Below, piece after piece: positions 7,062 to 13,619 of a stretch of DNA of 37,085 bases. Under the pieces are notes generated by a model. That model saw nothing but the letters and a program-made list of their open reading frames with translations, made no database searches and had not been told where the DNA came from. This DNA is from a virus. Position 1 is the stretch's first letter, and each line of letters begins with the position of its first letter. The stretch lies in IMG/VR virus record IMGVR_UViG_3300034112_001420, positions 1 to 37,085 of that record; one strand, written 5' to 3'. A program made the translations under genes and the position numbers.

Positions 7062-7141
7062 GCTCCTGTGCCAGTGGTTCCTGGCAATTACTCTTATAAG
7101 GTAATCCGAAAGGGGACTTGGTTCGATTCCAAGCAGGAGTA
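7062..7141 (+). tRNA. tRNA, probable anticodon UAU (Ile, AUA codon)
   Basis: A cloverleaf is visible. The acceptor is GCTCCTG (7062-7068) with CAGGAGT (7134-7140), including one G-U pair. The T arm CTTGG-TTCGATT-CCAAG is perfect (7117-7133). The D arm GCCAG/CTGGC (7070-7085) has a loop containing TGGTT. The anticodon stem 7088-7092/7100-7104 has loop CTTATAA (7093-7099), so U33 is present and the anticodon is TAT. The variable region is about 12 bases and contains CC-GAAA-GG, longer than a class I tRNA. CCA is not encoded; the discriminator is A7141. The tRNA call is firm. The anticodon and amino acid are less so, because the D arm is slightly off standard. Confidence 0.8.
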
Positions 7142-7171
7142 TTCGATTCATTGATAATATCAAGGAGATTT

Positions 7172-7396
7172 ATGACAAATCGTTCAAATCATTTAACAGT
7201 TTATTCTTTTTTATTTGGTCTATTGTTTGTATCACTATTATTTAATATTCATTTCTATGATAGGTTGTCTAATTTAGAATCCGATTCTGTATTGTGGCGT
7301 TGTGGAACTAGTCAATTAGAATTTCAACAAATTCAAAACGAAATTAAGAGACTAGAAAATGATCCATTTTTTAATGCTTGTGATCCACCAAAATAG
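7172..7396 (+). CDS. Small single-span membrane protein
   Basis: 74 residues from ATG 7172 with AAGGAG at 7162-7167; the longer frame from 7118 would overlap the tRNA and is rejected. Residues 12-28 (SFLFGLLFVSLLFNIHF) form one membrane span after a short positive N-terminus. A helical, acidic outer part with two cysteines (WRCGTSQLEF; NACDPPK) follows. It could be an envelope or lysis accessory (spanin-like) protein, but there is no lipobox and no holin or endolysin neighbour. Function unknown. Confidence 0.7.
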   Translation: MTNRSNHLTVYSFLFGLLFVSLLFNIHFYDRLSNLESDSVLWRCGTSQLEFQQIQNEIKRLENDPFFNACDPPK

Positions 7397-7411
7397 TGTA
7401 ACTTAATATAA

Positions 7412-7765
7412 GGGGGCGTAATGGTATCGACTGGATATGGAAGATTGTATTAGCAAGTAGTGGTTAATCGACCGGCCACTTTAAAAGTCGATTAAATGCT
7501 TTAACTGGCACAAATCAGTTAGCCCTTGCTGCTTAATTAAATAGCAGCAACAATCTTAGAAAGCGATGAAGGTAGCGTTCAAAAGATTGTCGTAAAATCC
7601 TTCGGCTGCTAGAATAGCCAACGGGTTCTAGCCTGAGATTAGTTGGTACGGAAAGATGAATGTTGTTTGTTCTTTAATCTTTCTTAAAATTTATGAATAA
7701 AATAAACTTGTAGAAAATGTAATTAGAAATATCACAGCACGGCAGTTCGACTCTGCCCGCCTCCA
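7412..7765 (+). ncRNA. ssrA: Transfer-messenger RNA (tmRNA)
   Basis: 354-base one-piece tmRNA. The acceptor GGGGGCG (7412-7418) pairs with CGCCTCC (7758-7764). Its third pair is G-U, the alanine identity element, and A7765 is the discriminator. The T arm GGCAG-TTCGACT-CTGCC is at 7741-7757. The 5' tmRNA consensus GTAATGGTATCGACTGG is present. A pseudoknot stem TTAATCGAC/GTCGATTAA precedes the tag frame. The frame ends GCC CTT GCT GCT TAA at 7522-7536 (peptide ...TNQLALAA), and its stop sits in the hairpin TGCTGC/GCAGCA. The first codon is GCT 7498, GGC 7507 or ACA 7510; I cannot decide. tmRNA with SmpB rescues stalled ribosomes. CCA is not fully encoded. No smpB gene is in the window. Confidence 0.93.
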
Positions 7766-7770
7766 CTTTT

Positions 7771-8157
7771 ATGCCTAAAACAAATAAACAAATACAAAAT
7801 TTTAGACACGCCGCTGTTGATATTTACAAAATATCAGTCGGTTGTTGTATTTGTGGCTATAATAAACATCCATCAGCACTTTGTTTTGATCACTTACCAG
7901 ATACAGATAAGTCTGATTTGATAAAAAATGGATATGCTAAAAATAAAGTTGGAGTTGGTGGTGGTATGTATAATATGTATTATAAATCAACAAAGGTTGA
8001 GGATTTGATCAAAGAAATTAAAAAATGCAGAGTTGTCTGTGCTAACTGCCATATGGAATTAACGCATCAAAATAATACCAGAACTAAAAATAATATTGAT
8101 TTCAGTATCAATATTCAGCAACTAGAAGAATCTCTAGTTACATTTGAAAATGAGTAA
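7771..8157 (+). CDS. HNH endonuclease adjoining the tmRNA
   Basis: 128 residues. Two zinc-binding pairs frame the nuclease core: CCICG at about 27-31 and CANCHMELTHQ at about 91-101, with FDHLPDTDKSDLI between them (the DH of HNH). The start lies 5 bases after the tmRNA 3' end and no Shine-Dalgarno site is visible, so translation may be weak or need unprocessed transcript. A homing-type endonuclease placed beside a conserved RNA gene is a known pattern for mobile nucleases. It differs from the other HNH protein (3909) in having the full Cys4 framework. Confidence 0.85.
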   Translation: MPKTNKQIQNFRHAAVDIYKISVGCCICGYNKHPSALCFDHLPDTDKSDLIKNGYAKNKVGVGGGMYNMYYKSTKVEDLIKEIKKCRVVCANCHMELTHQNNTRTKNNIDFSINIQQLEESLVTFENE

Positions 8158-8815
8158 CTATCTAAATATAGATATTCCAGTTTTTATAGCATATATAGAT
8201 ACTAGTTTTTTCTATAATAAACCACCAGATATTAACGCTAACAGAATTCCTGTTGAAGTTTTTAATTTTACTAGCATACCACAAAGATGTGGTTTGTTTT
8301 CTGTAATGACAGAATATGGCAGTCAACACGCTAGAGTGCCTATTCATTATTTAAGAGTAAATGAATCTGGAGGCACAGACTATCCTTTAGATTGGATTCA
8401 ATTATGGGATAGTATGAGTTATTATGCAAGTGTGAAAATTGATCAATACTCTAAAAACAGAGCGGCCAATGTTCTACTTAAAAATAAAACATTACATAAA
8501 GTTAAATATTTATTTACTATTGATTGGTGTTTAGGGCCACAGTATCAATCTGGATATGGAGAAATGTCTGCTGGTCATAAATGCGGTCATGTATTTGAGG
8601 GTGATGGACAATATTTTATTCAACCAAATAATAGAGTATTGTGGATGGATGGCGGTGCTTTTATAAGTAAAAAATTTGATAAAAAACCAGATTGGAAAGT
8701 ATTTAGTCAAGAATTTAGTTGTGAACATACTGGTAGTAGATGGGTGAGTGAAAGTCATGAAGAATTATTCTTCTATGACTTTAAAGAAAAAGATCAAGTT
8801 CCAGAAAACGAATAA
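8150..8815 (+). CDS. Protein of unknown function
   Basis: 221 residues from ATG 8150 (a TTG at 8144 is also in frame); it overlaps the HNH gene by 8 bases. No signal peptide or membrane span. Early strands contain VFIAYIDTSFFYN, and a central WIQLWDSMSYYASVKIDQYS helix follows. The C-terminal half is rich in Gly, aromatic and His/Cys residues (GEMSAGHKCGHVFEGDGQY, LWMDGGAFISKKF, EFSCEHTGSRW). Conserved-looking Cys and His suggest possible metal binding. I do not recognise the family. Confidence 0.65.
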   Translation: MSNYLNIDIPVFIAYIDTSFFYNKPPDINANRIPVEVFNFTSIPQRCGLFSVMTEYGSQHARVPIHYLRVNESGGTDYPLDWIQLWDSMSYYASVKIDQYSKNRAANVLLKNKTLHKVKYLFTIDWCLGPQYQSGYGEMSAGHKCGHVFEGDGQYFIQPNNRVLWMDGGAFISKKFDKKPDWKVFSQEFSCEHTGSRWVSESHEELFFYDFKEKDQVPENE

Positions 8816-8821
8816 CGATAC

Positions 8822-8850
8822 TTGACAACAGGAATAGCGTATGATATACT
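8822..8850 (+). promoter_or_regulatory. Sigma70-type promoter for DNA ligase
   Basis: TTGACA (8822-8827), 17-base spacer, TATACT (8845-8850) with TG at the extended -10 position. The short leader contains ACAGGAGA, the same leader word found ahead of the genes at 5827 and 12315. Confidence 0.85.
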
Positions 8851-8875
8851 ACGCTAAACACAGGAGACTATTTGG

Positions 8876-10189
8876 ATGATTCACGATTTTAATTATGTTA
8901 TGGGAATGGTTCGTGATCTTCGTGCCACTAGTAGCACTAAGGATAAGGAAGGTATTATTCTGGATTATTGTGGACACAATAGTGCCGCAGCATCTTTCAC
9001 CAAGAATATTTTGCTTTATACCTATCATCCGTTGTGGCAATACAATGTTACTAGTGATAATCTCAAGAAGAAGAATCATCTTGTAGCCAGAAAAAATGAA
9101 TACAAAAATTTCTTTGATTTGCTTGATGCTCTAAAGAGTCGAAAGATTACTGGACATGACGCTATCTCTGCTGTGAATAGTTTTATCGAACACTATTCCG
9201 AATACGAAGAACTTATCCATTGTATTATCGACAAAGATTTGAAAACCCGTGCTGGTGATAAGATTATCAATAAGGCTATTCCTGACCATATTCCAGAGTT
9301 TAGTGTTGCTCTGGCAGATAAGTACGAGCCTAAACTTGTAGATTGGAAGGATGGGTGGTATGTTAGCAGAAAAATTGATGGTGCTAGATGTGTTGCTATT
9401 GTTGATAGCAATGGTGATGCTACCTTCTATTCCCGCACGGGAAAAGAATTTGATACTCTTGCTATTGTTAGGGCCGGTATTAAGGTTCTTAACATTACTA
9501 ATGTAGTATTTGATGGCGAACTTTGTCTTGTTGATGATGATGGTAATGAGGACTTTCAAGGAGTTATGAAACAACTCAAGAAGAAGGATCATACTATTTC
9601 TAATCCTTCCTATAAGATTTTTGATATGATTAGTCATGACGAATTTTATAGCAAGCAAGGACAAAAGAATAAGCCATATTCTATTCGCTATAATAATCTA
9701 GAGGCAGTTATGAGAGATAATACTTGTACTTGTCTTAGTTTGCTTGGTCAAGAACTTATTAAAGACGATGACCATTTTGCCGAATGGACTAAACGAGGTA
9801 ATGATTATGGCTGGGAAGGTGTAATGCTACGAGCAGACGAACCATATAAGGGAAAGCGTAGCAAAGACCTACTAAAAGTTAAGAAGTTTTTTGATGACGA
9901 ATATGAAGTTATTGATATTGAAAATGGGCCATTTCGTTATGTATTAAATGGTAAAGAACACGAAGAAACTATGCTTTCTTGTGTAATGATTAAACATAAA
10001 GAGCATATTGTTCGTGTTGGTAGTGGATTCGCTATTGATCAACGACAAGAATTTTATCAAAATCCTAAAAAGATTCTTGGTAAAATTATCACAGTTCAAT
10101 ATTTTGAAGAAACTAAGAATCAAGATGGTGGTATTAGTCTAAGATTTCCAACATTTAAAATATTGCATGGTAGCAATCGTGAAATATAG
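8876..10189 (+). CDS. ATP-dependent DNA ligase
   Basis: 437 residues. It seals nicks via a lysyl-AMP intermediate. The nucleotidyltransferase motifs are in order: motif I KIDGAR with the adenylated lysine K166, then FYSRTGKEF, FDGELCLVDDDG (motif III), YKIFDMI (IIIa), WEGVMLRADEPYKGKRSKDLLKVKKF (IV/V region), followed by an OB-fold domain (VIDIENG; VRVGSGF). The first 150 residues form an all-helical N-terminal domain typical of larger phage and archaeal-type ligases. Start 8876 is fixed by CAGGAGA upstream. CGT/GTT-biased codons and a dedicated promoter imply strong expression. Partners in repair are UvdE, AlkB and the HhH glycosylase. Confidence 0.93.
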   Translation: MIHDFNYVMGMVRDLRATSSTKDKEGIILDYCGHNSAAASFTKNILLYTYHPLWQYNVTSDNLKKKNHLVARKNEYKNFFDLLDALKSRKITGHDAISAVNSFIEHYSEYEELIHCIIDKDLKTRAGDKIINKAIPDHIPEFSVALADKYEPKLVDWKDGWYVSRKIDGARCVAIVDSNGDATFYSRTGKEFDTLAIVRAGIKVLNITNVVFDGELCLVDDDGNEDFQGVMKQLKKKDHTISNPSYKIFDMISHDEFYSKQGQKNKPYSIRYNNLEAVMRDNTCTCLSLLGQELIKDDDHFAEWTKRGNDYGWEGVMLRADEPYKGKRSKDLLKVKKFFDDEYEVIDIENGPFRYVLNGKEHEETMLSCVMIKHKEHIVRVGSGFAIDQRQEFYQNPKKILGKIITVQYFEETKNQDGGISLRFPTFKILHGSNREI

Positions 10190-10475
10190 ACCAAATAAAT
10201 ATAGTAAAAGTGCTGAGTTTAGAATAAATCGTAGAATAGTTCAGGAATATGGTTTGCAGGAAGCCAAAAACATTGGTGCTTTGGATTCACTTATCGAAGA
10301 AAAACAAAAACATAAGAACCTGAAACAGAGCAAAAAGAAGCAGTATAAAAAGCAAAAACTTCAAGAAAAACAAAAGTCTCAAAAAAGCGGGTTGCATACA
10401 GGCACTGAATATGAAGAAAAATATAAACAATTTATTGCTAATGGTGGCGATCCTAACAGTTGTCCATTTGATTAA
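10167..10475 (+). CDS. Lysine/glutamine-rich helical protein, unknown function
   Basis: 102 residues, overlapping the ligase end by 23 bases. The middle third is a run of Lys, Gln and Glu (KKKQYKKQKLQEKQKSQKSG) that must be helical or disordered. The C-terminus reads YKQFIANGGDPNSCPFD. It is strongly basic, so nucleic-acid contact is possible. No family recognised. Confidence 0.6.
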   Translation: MVAIVKYRPNKYSKSAEFRINRRIVQEYGLQEAKNIGALDSLIEEKQKHKNLKQSKKKQYKKQKLQEKQKSQKSGLHTGTEYEEKYKQFIANGGDPNSCPFD

Positions 10476-10477
10476 TT

Positions 10478-11137
10478 ATGCTACAGATTTGTAGTTCCGG
10501 TAGTTGTTATATAGATAAGTTTATTATCTATGGTGAGAGACATTCTGGAACTAATTTTATAGAAGAATGTTTTAAGCAAAGATTCGGTTTGCATCGAACC
10601 GGATTTTATGGCAACAAACATTTTTTTGGTTGGACAAAACCAGAAACAATATCCTATAAAGATAAACATGTGTTATTTATTGGTATAGTTCGTAATCCTT
10701 ATGATTGGATTATGGCTATGATAAACCAACCCCATCATATAGAACCATATAGATTACAAGATATTAAATCATTCTTATTAAATGAGTGGTATTCTACTGA
10801 TTATCATAATAATGAAATAATTCAAGATAGAAATTTTATTACTAAAAAAAGATATCAAAATATATTTCATATGAGAAATACAAAACATAGATTTTTATCA
10901 GAAATTATGCCAGTTATTGCTCCTAATTATGTGTTATTCTCGTATGACACATTTCTTAAAAATTATGATAATTATTTGAATACTATATCTAATAGGTTTT
11001 ACTTAAAAAAAGTTGGTTCAGCACCAGAACCTGTCAATAAAATACCCTATGTCGTACCATCATATATCAAAGAAATTATAGACAATAATATTGATTGGGC
11101 AGTAGAGGAAAGTTTGGGATTCTCTAAAAGAATCTAA
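10478..11137 (+). CDS. Sulfotransferase-like P-loop protein
   Basis: 219 residues. IYGERHSGTNFIEECF at about 17-32 resembles the 5'-phosphosulfate loop of sulfotransferases. IGIVRNPYDWIMAM at about 68-81 matches their 3'-phosphate (RxPxxW) motif. Known members transfer sulfate from PAPS to sugars, proteins or lipids. Here the acceptor is unknown, although the phage carries a glycan cluster from 24644 on. No signal peptide, so it should be cytoplasmic. No Shine-Dalgarno site is obvious at ATG 10478. The codons (TTA, ATA, AGA) differ from the ligase before it. Other P-loop families are possible. Confidence 0.65.
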   Translation: MLQICSSGSCYIDKFIIYGERHSGTNFIEECFKQRFGLHRTGFYGNKHFFGWTKPETISYKDKHVLFIGIVRNPYDWIMAMINQPHHIEPYRLQDIKSFLLNEWYSTDYHNNEIIQDRNFITKKRYQNIFHMRNTKHRFLSEIMPVIAPNYVLFSYDTFLKNYDNYLNTISNRFYLKKVGSAPEPVNKIPYVVPSYIKEIIDNNIDWAVEESLGFSKRI

Positions 11138-11147
11138 AGAACGGGTC

Positions 11148-11176
11148 TTGACAAGACGATACTGGTAGTGTAGAAT
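11148..11176 (+). promoter_or_regulatory. Sigma70-type promoter for the HhH glycosylase gene
   Basis: TTGACA (11148-11153), 17-base spacer, TAGAAT (11171-11176). The bases GTAGTG before the -10 box resemble those of the tRNA promoter at 7024. The leader is about 25 bases, ending with TTGGAG before ATG 11207. Confidence 0.78.
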
Positions 11177-11206
11177 CGTAGTGTTGTCTCTAACATTGGA
11201 GTGTTT

Positions 11207-11911
11207 ATGATTGTCGAGAATACGGTTATTCCTGTTCAGAATACTACGCTTGATAAGACTAAGGCTGATACTTTTTTTGCTACTTTTCCGCGAGATAAAG
11301 TAGTAGCATACAAAGAATATTGGGAAAGTGTGCGTCCTCAGAATGTTGAGGATATTTTTCGTCGCTATCTCTTCGCCTACACAAGCGTCCATACCACTTG
11401 GCAGGGTAATGTGAAGGGTTATAATGCTATCAAGAATTTTGATGAATGGATTGACGATGAAAATGTTTTGAAAGAAAAACTTCACAAGAGTGGAGTTGGT
11501 CTGCACAATAATCGTACAAAATATATTTGGGATTTTGCTACTAAGTTTTGGGCCAATCCTAAAGACTTTTATTTCACAGCAAAGAAGGGTCATGTTAAGA
11601 AGCGTGACGCTATTGTTAACAAAATTAATGGTATTGGTTTGGCTAAGGTTAGTTTTGCTCTTGAAATGATTCATCCTAATGAGGCTAGAGCATTGTGTTT
11701 GGATGTTCATATGCTTAGGCTTTACGACATGGAACACTTGAAATATAATAAGAGTAAGAGTGGCTCGACAACCTACAAGAAGGCTGAACGTCACTGGATG
11801 GTTAATTGTGGCAAGCACAAGATTCCATCATATATTGCTCGTTCAATCTATTGGGACGCTCTGCAAAAGAAAGAAGATAGTCGGTACTGGAGTTTTGTTC
11901 TTGAGGATTAA
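11207..11911 (+). CDS. HhH-GPD-type DNA glycosylase (base excision repair)
   Basis: 234 residues from ATG 11207, with GGAG 5 bases upstream; a GTG at 11201 is in frame but lacks a site. The helix-hairpin-helix NKINGIGLAKVSFALEM is at about 138-154, followed at the family's distance by CLDVHM with the likely catalytic Asp (D166). A preceding helix contains HNNRTKYIWDFATKFW. HhH-GPD enzymes flip out and remove damaged or mismatched bases. No Cys4 iron-sulfur cluster is present. A lysine in the hairpin (K147) could make it bifunctional, as in OGG-type enzymes; that is inference. Own promoter and strong codon bias. Target base unknown. Confidence 0.75.
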   Translation: MIVENTVIPVQNTTLDKTKADTFFATFPRDKVVAYKEYWESVRPQNVEDIFRRYLFAYTSVHTTWQGNVKGYNAIKNFDEWIDDENVLKEKLHKSGVGLHNNRTKYIWDFATKFWANPKDFYFTAKKGHVKKRDAIVNKINGIGLAKVSFALEMIHPNEARALCLDVHMLRLYDMEHLKYNKSKSGSTTYKKAERHWMVNCGKHKIPSYIARSIYWDALQKKEDSRYWSFVLED

Positions 11912-11913
11912 TT

Positions 11914-12024
11914 ATGAGTCAAAATGGTAAAGGTAGTAAACCAAGACCCAAAAGTGTAGATCAAAAAACATGGGAAAAAAATTATGACCGAATCTTTGGT
12001 AAAAAAAGACCAAAAAATAAATAA
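11914..12024 (+). CDS. Small basic GKGSxPRP-motif protein
   Basis: 36 residues starting 3 bases after the glycosylase gene. The sequence begins MSQNGKGSKPRPKSVDQ and ends with a basic tail after NYDRIFGKKR. The pattern GKGSxPRP followed by W..NYD.IFG is one I recognise from many unrelated phages and some bacteria as a tiny conserved protein of unknown role. That recurrence makes it believable despite its length. It overlaps the next frame by 41 bases. Confidence 0.65.
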   Translation: MSQNGKGSKPRPKSVDQKTWEKNYDRIFGKKRPKNK

Positions 12025-12265
12025 CTATCGCACACTATTTATTCGTTGTGATTGCCATAGTGAAGTTTTAGTTATTGATTATGATGGATCATTTAAAATG
12101 ATTGAACTATCTATTTTTAGTGCATTTGTGTCATCAAAAATGTCTATATGGCAAAAGGCTAGATACATATATCAGATACTCAGATACGGTAGACCATATA
12201 CTGATCAAATTATTTTGCATCAAAAACAAATAGATGAGTTGAAAGCATTTCTAAATAGTATATAA
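11984..12265 (+). CDS. Small conserved-looking protein, unknown function
   Basis: 93 residues, overlapping the previous small gene. It starts with two or three strands (TLFIRCDCHSEVLVIDYDG) including CDC, then a helical part (SKMSIWQKARYIYQILRYG; IDELKAFLNSI). It could be a small metal-binding or host-interaction protein. I recognise no named family. Confidence 0.6.
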   Translation: MTESLVKKDQKINNYRTLFIRCDCHSEVLVIDYDGSFKMIELSIFSAFVSSKMSIWQKARYIYQILRYGRPYTDQIILHQKQIDELKAFLNSI

Positions 12266-12266
12266 T
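12239..12266 (+). promoter_or_regulatory. Candidate promoter
   Basis: TTGAAA (12239-12244), 16-base spacer, TATAAT (12261-12266). It falls across the end of the preceding gene and precedes the coiled-coil gene at 12315 by about 50 bases. The -35 box is weaker than elsewhere and the AT-rich context raises the chance of coincidence. Confidence 0.5.
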
Positions 12267-12314
12267 GGTGTACTTAATACTGTGCCTATAAGCCCTTATA
12301 ACAGGAGACACATA

Positions 12315-12485
12315 ATGATAATGAAGAATTATGTTGCTGACGAGTTAAGTAATAAGGTCTATCATCTACATAAGGCACTAGAAAAAGCACAGGAAATTAT
12401 TTCTATTCTAGAAACAGAAAATAATAATCTAAAAAAACTTATCGAAAATATTGAACATAATAAAATGGAACCTGTGGCCGCTTAA
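12315..12485 (+). CDS. Small coiled-coil protein
   Basis: 56 residues from ATG 12315, chosen for GGAG at 12304-12307; ATG 12321 is the alternative, and the longer frame to 12282 lacks a site. Residues 10-50 are one amphipathic helix with Leu/Ile heptads (LHKALEKAQEIISILETENN). Probably a small oligomerising protein; no function can be assigned. Confidence 0.62.
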   Translation: MIMKNYVADELSNKVYHLHKALEKAQEIISILETENNNLKKLIENIEHNKMEPVAA

Positions 12486-12503
12486 AAATTCAAGTTGAGG
12501 GTG

Positions 12504-12531
12504 TTGACAAGCCGATAACAGATGATACAAT
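12504..12531 (+). promoter_or_regulatory. Sigma70-type promoter for the HTH gene
   Basis: TTGACA (12504-12509), 16-base spacer starting AGCCGATAACA, TACAAT (12526-12531) with TG at the extended -10 position. The transcript has a longer leader than its peers, about 70 bases before ATG 12609. Confidence 0.82.
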
Positions 12532-12608
12532 GAGGATACAAAGCAGGATTGAACTGATCGCGTGATTGGTACTGTTTTGTGGATTTTGGATTGAATTGGA
12601 GGTTGATT

Positions 12609-12890
12609 ATGGCTGAAGTTAATCTGGTTGAGAAGCAGAAGCGTGTTCGTTGCTCTGATGAGCAGTTTCTTGAGGCTGTTTTTTCGTCTAAGACTTATGC
12701 TGAGATTGCCCATAAGACGGGTCAAAAGGTTGCCACTACAATGGCTCGTTTTGCTCGCACAAAGGCAGCGTTGGCTAAGAAGGGTATGGAACTTCCCGCT
12801 ATGGAACGTGCGAAGCCAGCCAAGACGGTTGATAATGTCGAGGCTATGGCAGAGGTTGTTCGTCGCCTAAAGGCTCACGCGAACGGCTGA
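12609..12890 (+). CDS. Small HTH-type, probably DNA-binding protein
   Basis: 93 residues from ATG 12609, with GGAGG at 12598-12602. A helix-turn-helix-like segment spans about 27-58: TYAEIAHKTGQKVATTMARF with the AEIA...G turn, followed by basic residues. The tail is Ala/Lys-rich. The gene has visibly higher G+C and CGT/GCC codons than its neighbours, plus its own promoter, suggesting an abundant product. A regulator or a nucleoid-like DNA-binding protein fits; targets are unknown. Confidence 0.7.
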   Translation: MAEVNLVEKQKRVRCSDEQFLEAVFSSKTYAEIAHKTGQKVATTMARFARTKAALAKKGMELPAMERAKPAKTVDNVEAMAEVVRRLKAHANG

Positions 12891-12911
12891 GAGGGTTTTT
12901 AAAACCAATAG

Positions 12912-12992
12912 GCAATCGGCTACAAGAATCTAAATGGCAGAGGCACAACAAGACGTAATCAACCTCAAGTCAGTGGTTTTTGTAGTCGATTG
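12912..12992 (+). other. Structured non-coding segment closed by a 13-base-pair stem
   Basis: Between the HTH gene and the UAA tRNA. CAATCGGCTACAA (12912-12924) pairs with TTGTAGTCGATTG (12980-12992), every base paired with one G-U, enclosing 55 bases. Inside, AAATGGCAG resembles a tRNA D loop (compare CAATGGCAG in the neighbouring tRNA), and AACC/GGTT can pair. I cannot build a standard anticodon or T arm. TTTT follows the stem, so a terminator, a degenerate tRNA, or a 5' processing leader for the tRNA are the options. Confidence 0.5.
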
Positions 12993-12998
12993 TTTTAT

Positions 12999-13071
12999 GG
13001 GAGCGTAATCCAATGGCAGAGATAAAGGACTTAAAATCCTTCAAGTGTGGGTTCGAGTCCCACCGCTCCTA
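12999..13071 (+). tRNA. tRNA with anticodon UAA (Leu, UUA codon)
   Basis: A clean cloverleaf. Acceptor GGGAGCG (12999-13005) with CGCTCCT (13064-13070), one G-U. D arm ATC/GAT with loop CCAATGGCAGA. Anticodon stem AAGGA/TCCTT with loop CTTAAAA and anticodon TAA at 13032-13034. T arm GTGGG-TTCGAGT-CCCAC (13047-13063). Discriminator A13071; CCA not encoded. The variable loop is only 5 bases (13042-13046), so the body is class I, whereas bacterial leucine tRNAs are class II with a long arm. It should read UUA, a codon heavily used in the glycan cluster. Confidence 0.9.
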
Positions 13072-13107
13072 TTCATTTATCAATTAAATTCTATAAAGGA
13101 TATATTA

Positions 13108-13326
13108 ATGAGTAAAAATTCTCTGGAACTATATAAGATCGGCAGCAAGGTGAAGTTGACTGATGATGTTTATGGAACTATAGTTAGTGCTACTATTAGT
13201 GCTGACAATCATATCTCGTATAAGTGTGGCTGGTGGAATGGTCGTAGTTATTCTACTGAGTATTTTGCGCCAAATGAATTAGAAGTTACTGTTGTGGAGA
13301 AAACTAAAATTGGGTTTGCTTCATGA
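13108..13326 (+). CDS. Small SH3-like beta protein, unknown function
   Basis: 72 residues from ATG 13108, with AAAGGA upstream; the longer frame from 13045 would run through the tRNA and is rejected. The pattern IGSKVKLTDDVYGTIVSATI, then YKCGWWNGRS and FAPNELEVT is that of a small five-strand barrel (SH3- or KOW-like). Such domains often bind nucleic acid or a partner protein; which one is unknown. It overlaps the next gene in ATGA. Confidence 0.7.
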   Translation: MSKNSLELYKIGSKVKLTDDVYGTIVSATISADNHISYKCGWWNGRSYSTEYFAPNELEVTVVEKTKIGFAS

Positions 13327-13619
13327 ATGAATATTCTGATCCATTAGACTATATTTTGAACTGTGCCGAACAAGGTATTGTTCCTAAATTATTTACAATT
13401 CAAAATGCCAAAGATGAACTTAAAAAACTTCGACAAAAATTGGAGTCTTTTAAAGTAGTTGCTTATGGTAGAATTAATACCAGACATGATTTGTATGGAC
13501 TAAGCATCAATTATAATCCATATCTAGATCAAGATACCGTTGTTCCCCTCTATTCTAATAGAGAAGAATTCTTGAAAGAGGATTGGAGAGGATACCAATA
13601 TGGTCGCTCTACCAAATAG
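13323..13619 (+). CDS. Small protein, unknown function
   Basis: 98 residues. An N-terminal helical region (LDYILNCAEQGIVPKLF) and a short coiled segment (AKDELKKLRQKLESFK) are followed by a beta-rich part with many Tyr and Asn residues (INYNPYLDQDTVVPLYSN). That layout resembles small phage accessory proteins, but I recognise no family. It overlaps the next frame by 20 bases. Confidence 0.62.
   Translation: MNEYSDPLDYILNCAEQGIVPKLFTIQNAKDELKKLRQKLESFKVVAYGRINTRHDLYGLSINYNPYLDQDTVVPLYSNREEFLKEDWRGYQYGRSTK

Noticed and set aside
7118-7171. Extended start for the membrane protein gene at 7172
   Set aside because: The extension runs through the 3' half of the tRNA, while AAGGAG sits correctly before ATG 7172.
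11060-11818. Long open frames on the minus strand, for example 252 codons here, 177 at 9131-9664 and 131 at 3352-3747
   Set aside because: They lie antisense to well-identified genes with strong motifs, have no ribosome sites and no family resemblance. They arise because the promoter-proximal genes avoid some codons.
12891-12912. Terminator after the HTH gene (GGTTTTTAAAACC)
   Set aside because: The arms would leave almost no loop and no G+C-rich stem, so it is not a convincing intrinsic terminator.
13045-13107. Extended start for the gene at 13108
   Set aside because: It would translate the T arm of the UAA tRNA; AAAGGA precedes ATG 13108.
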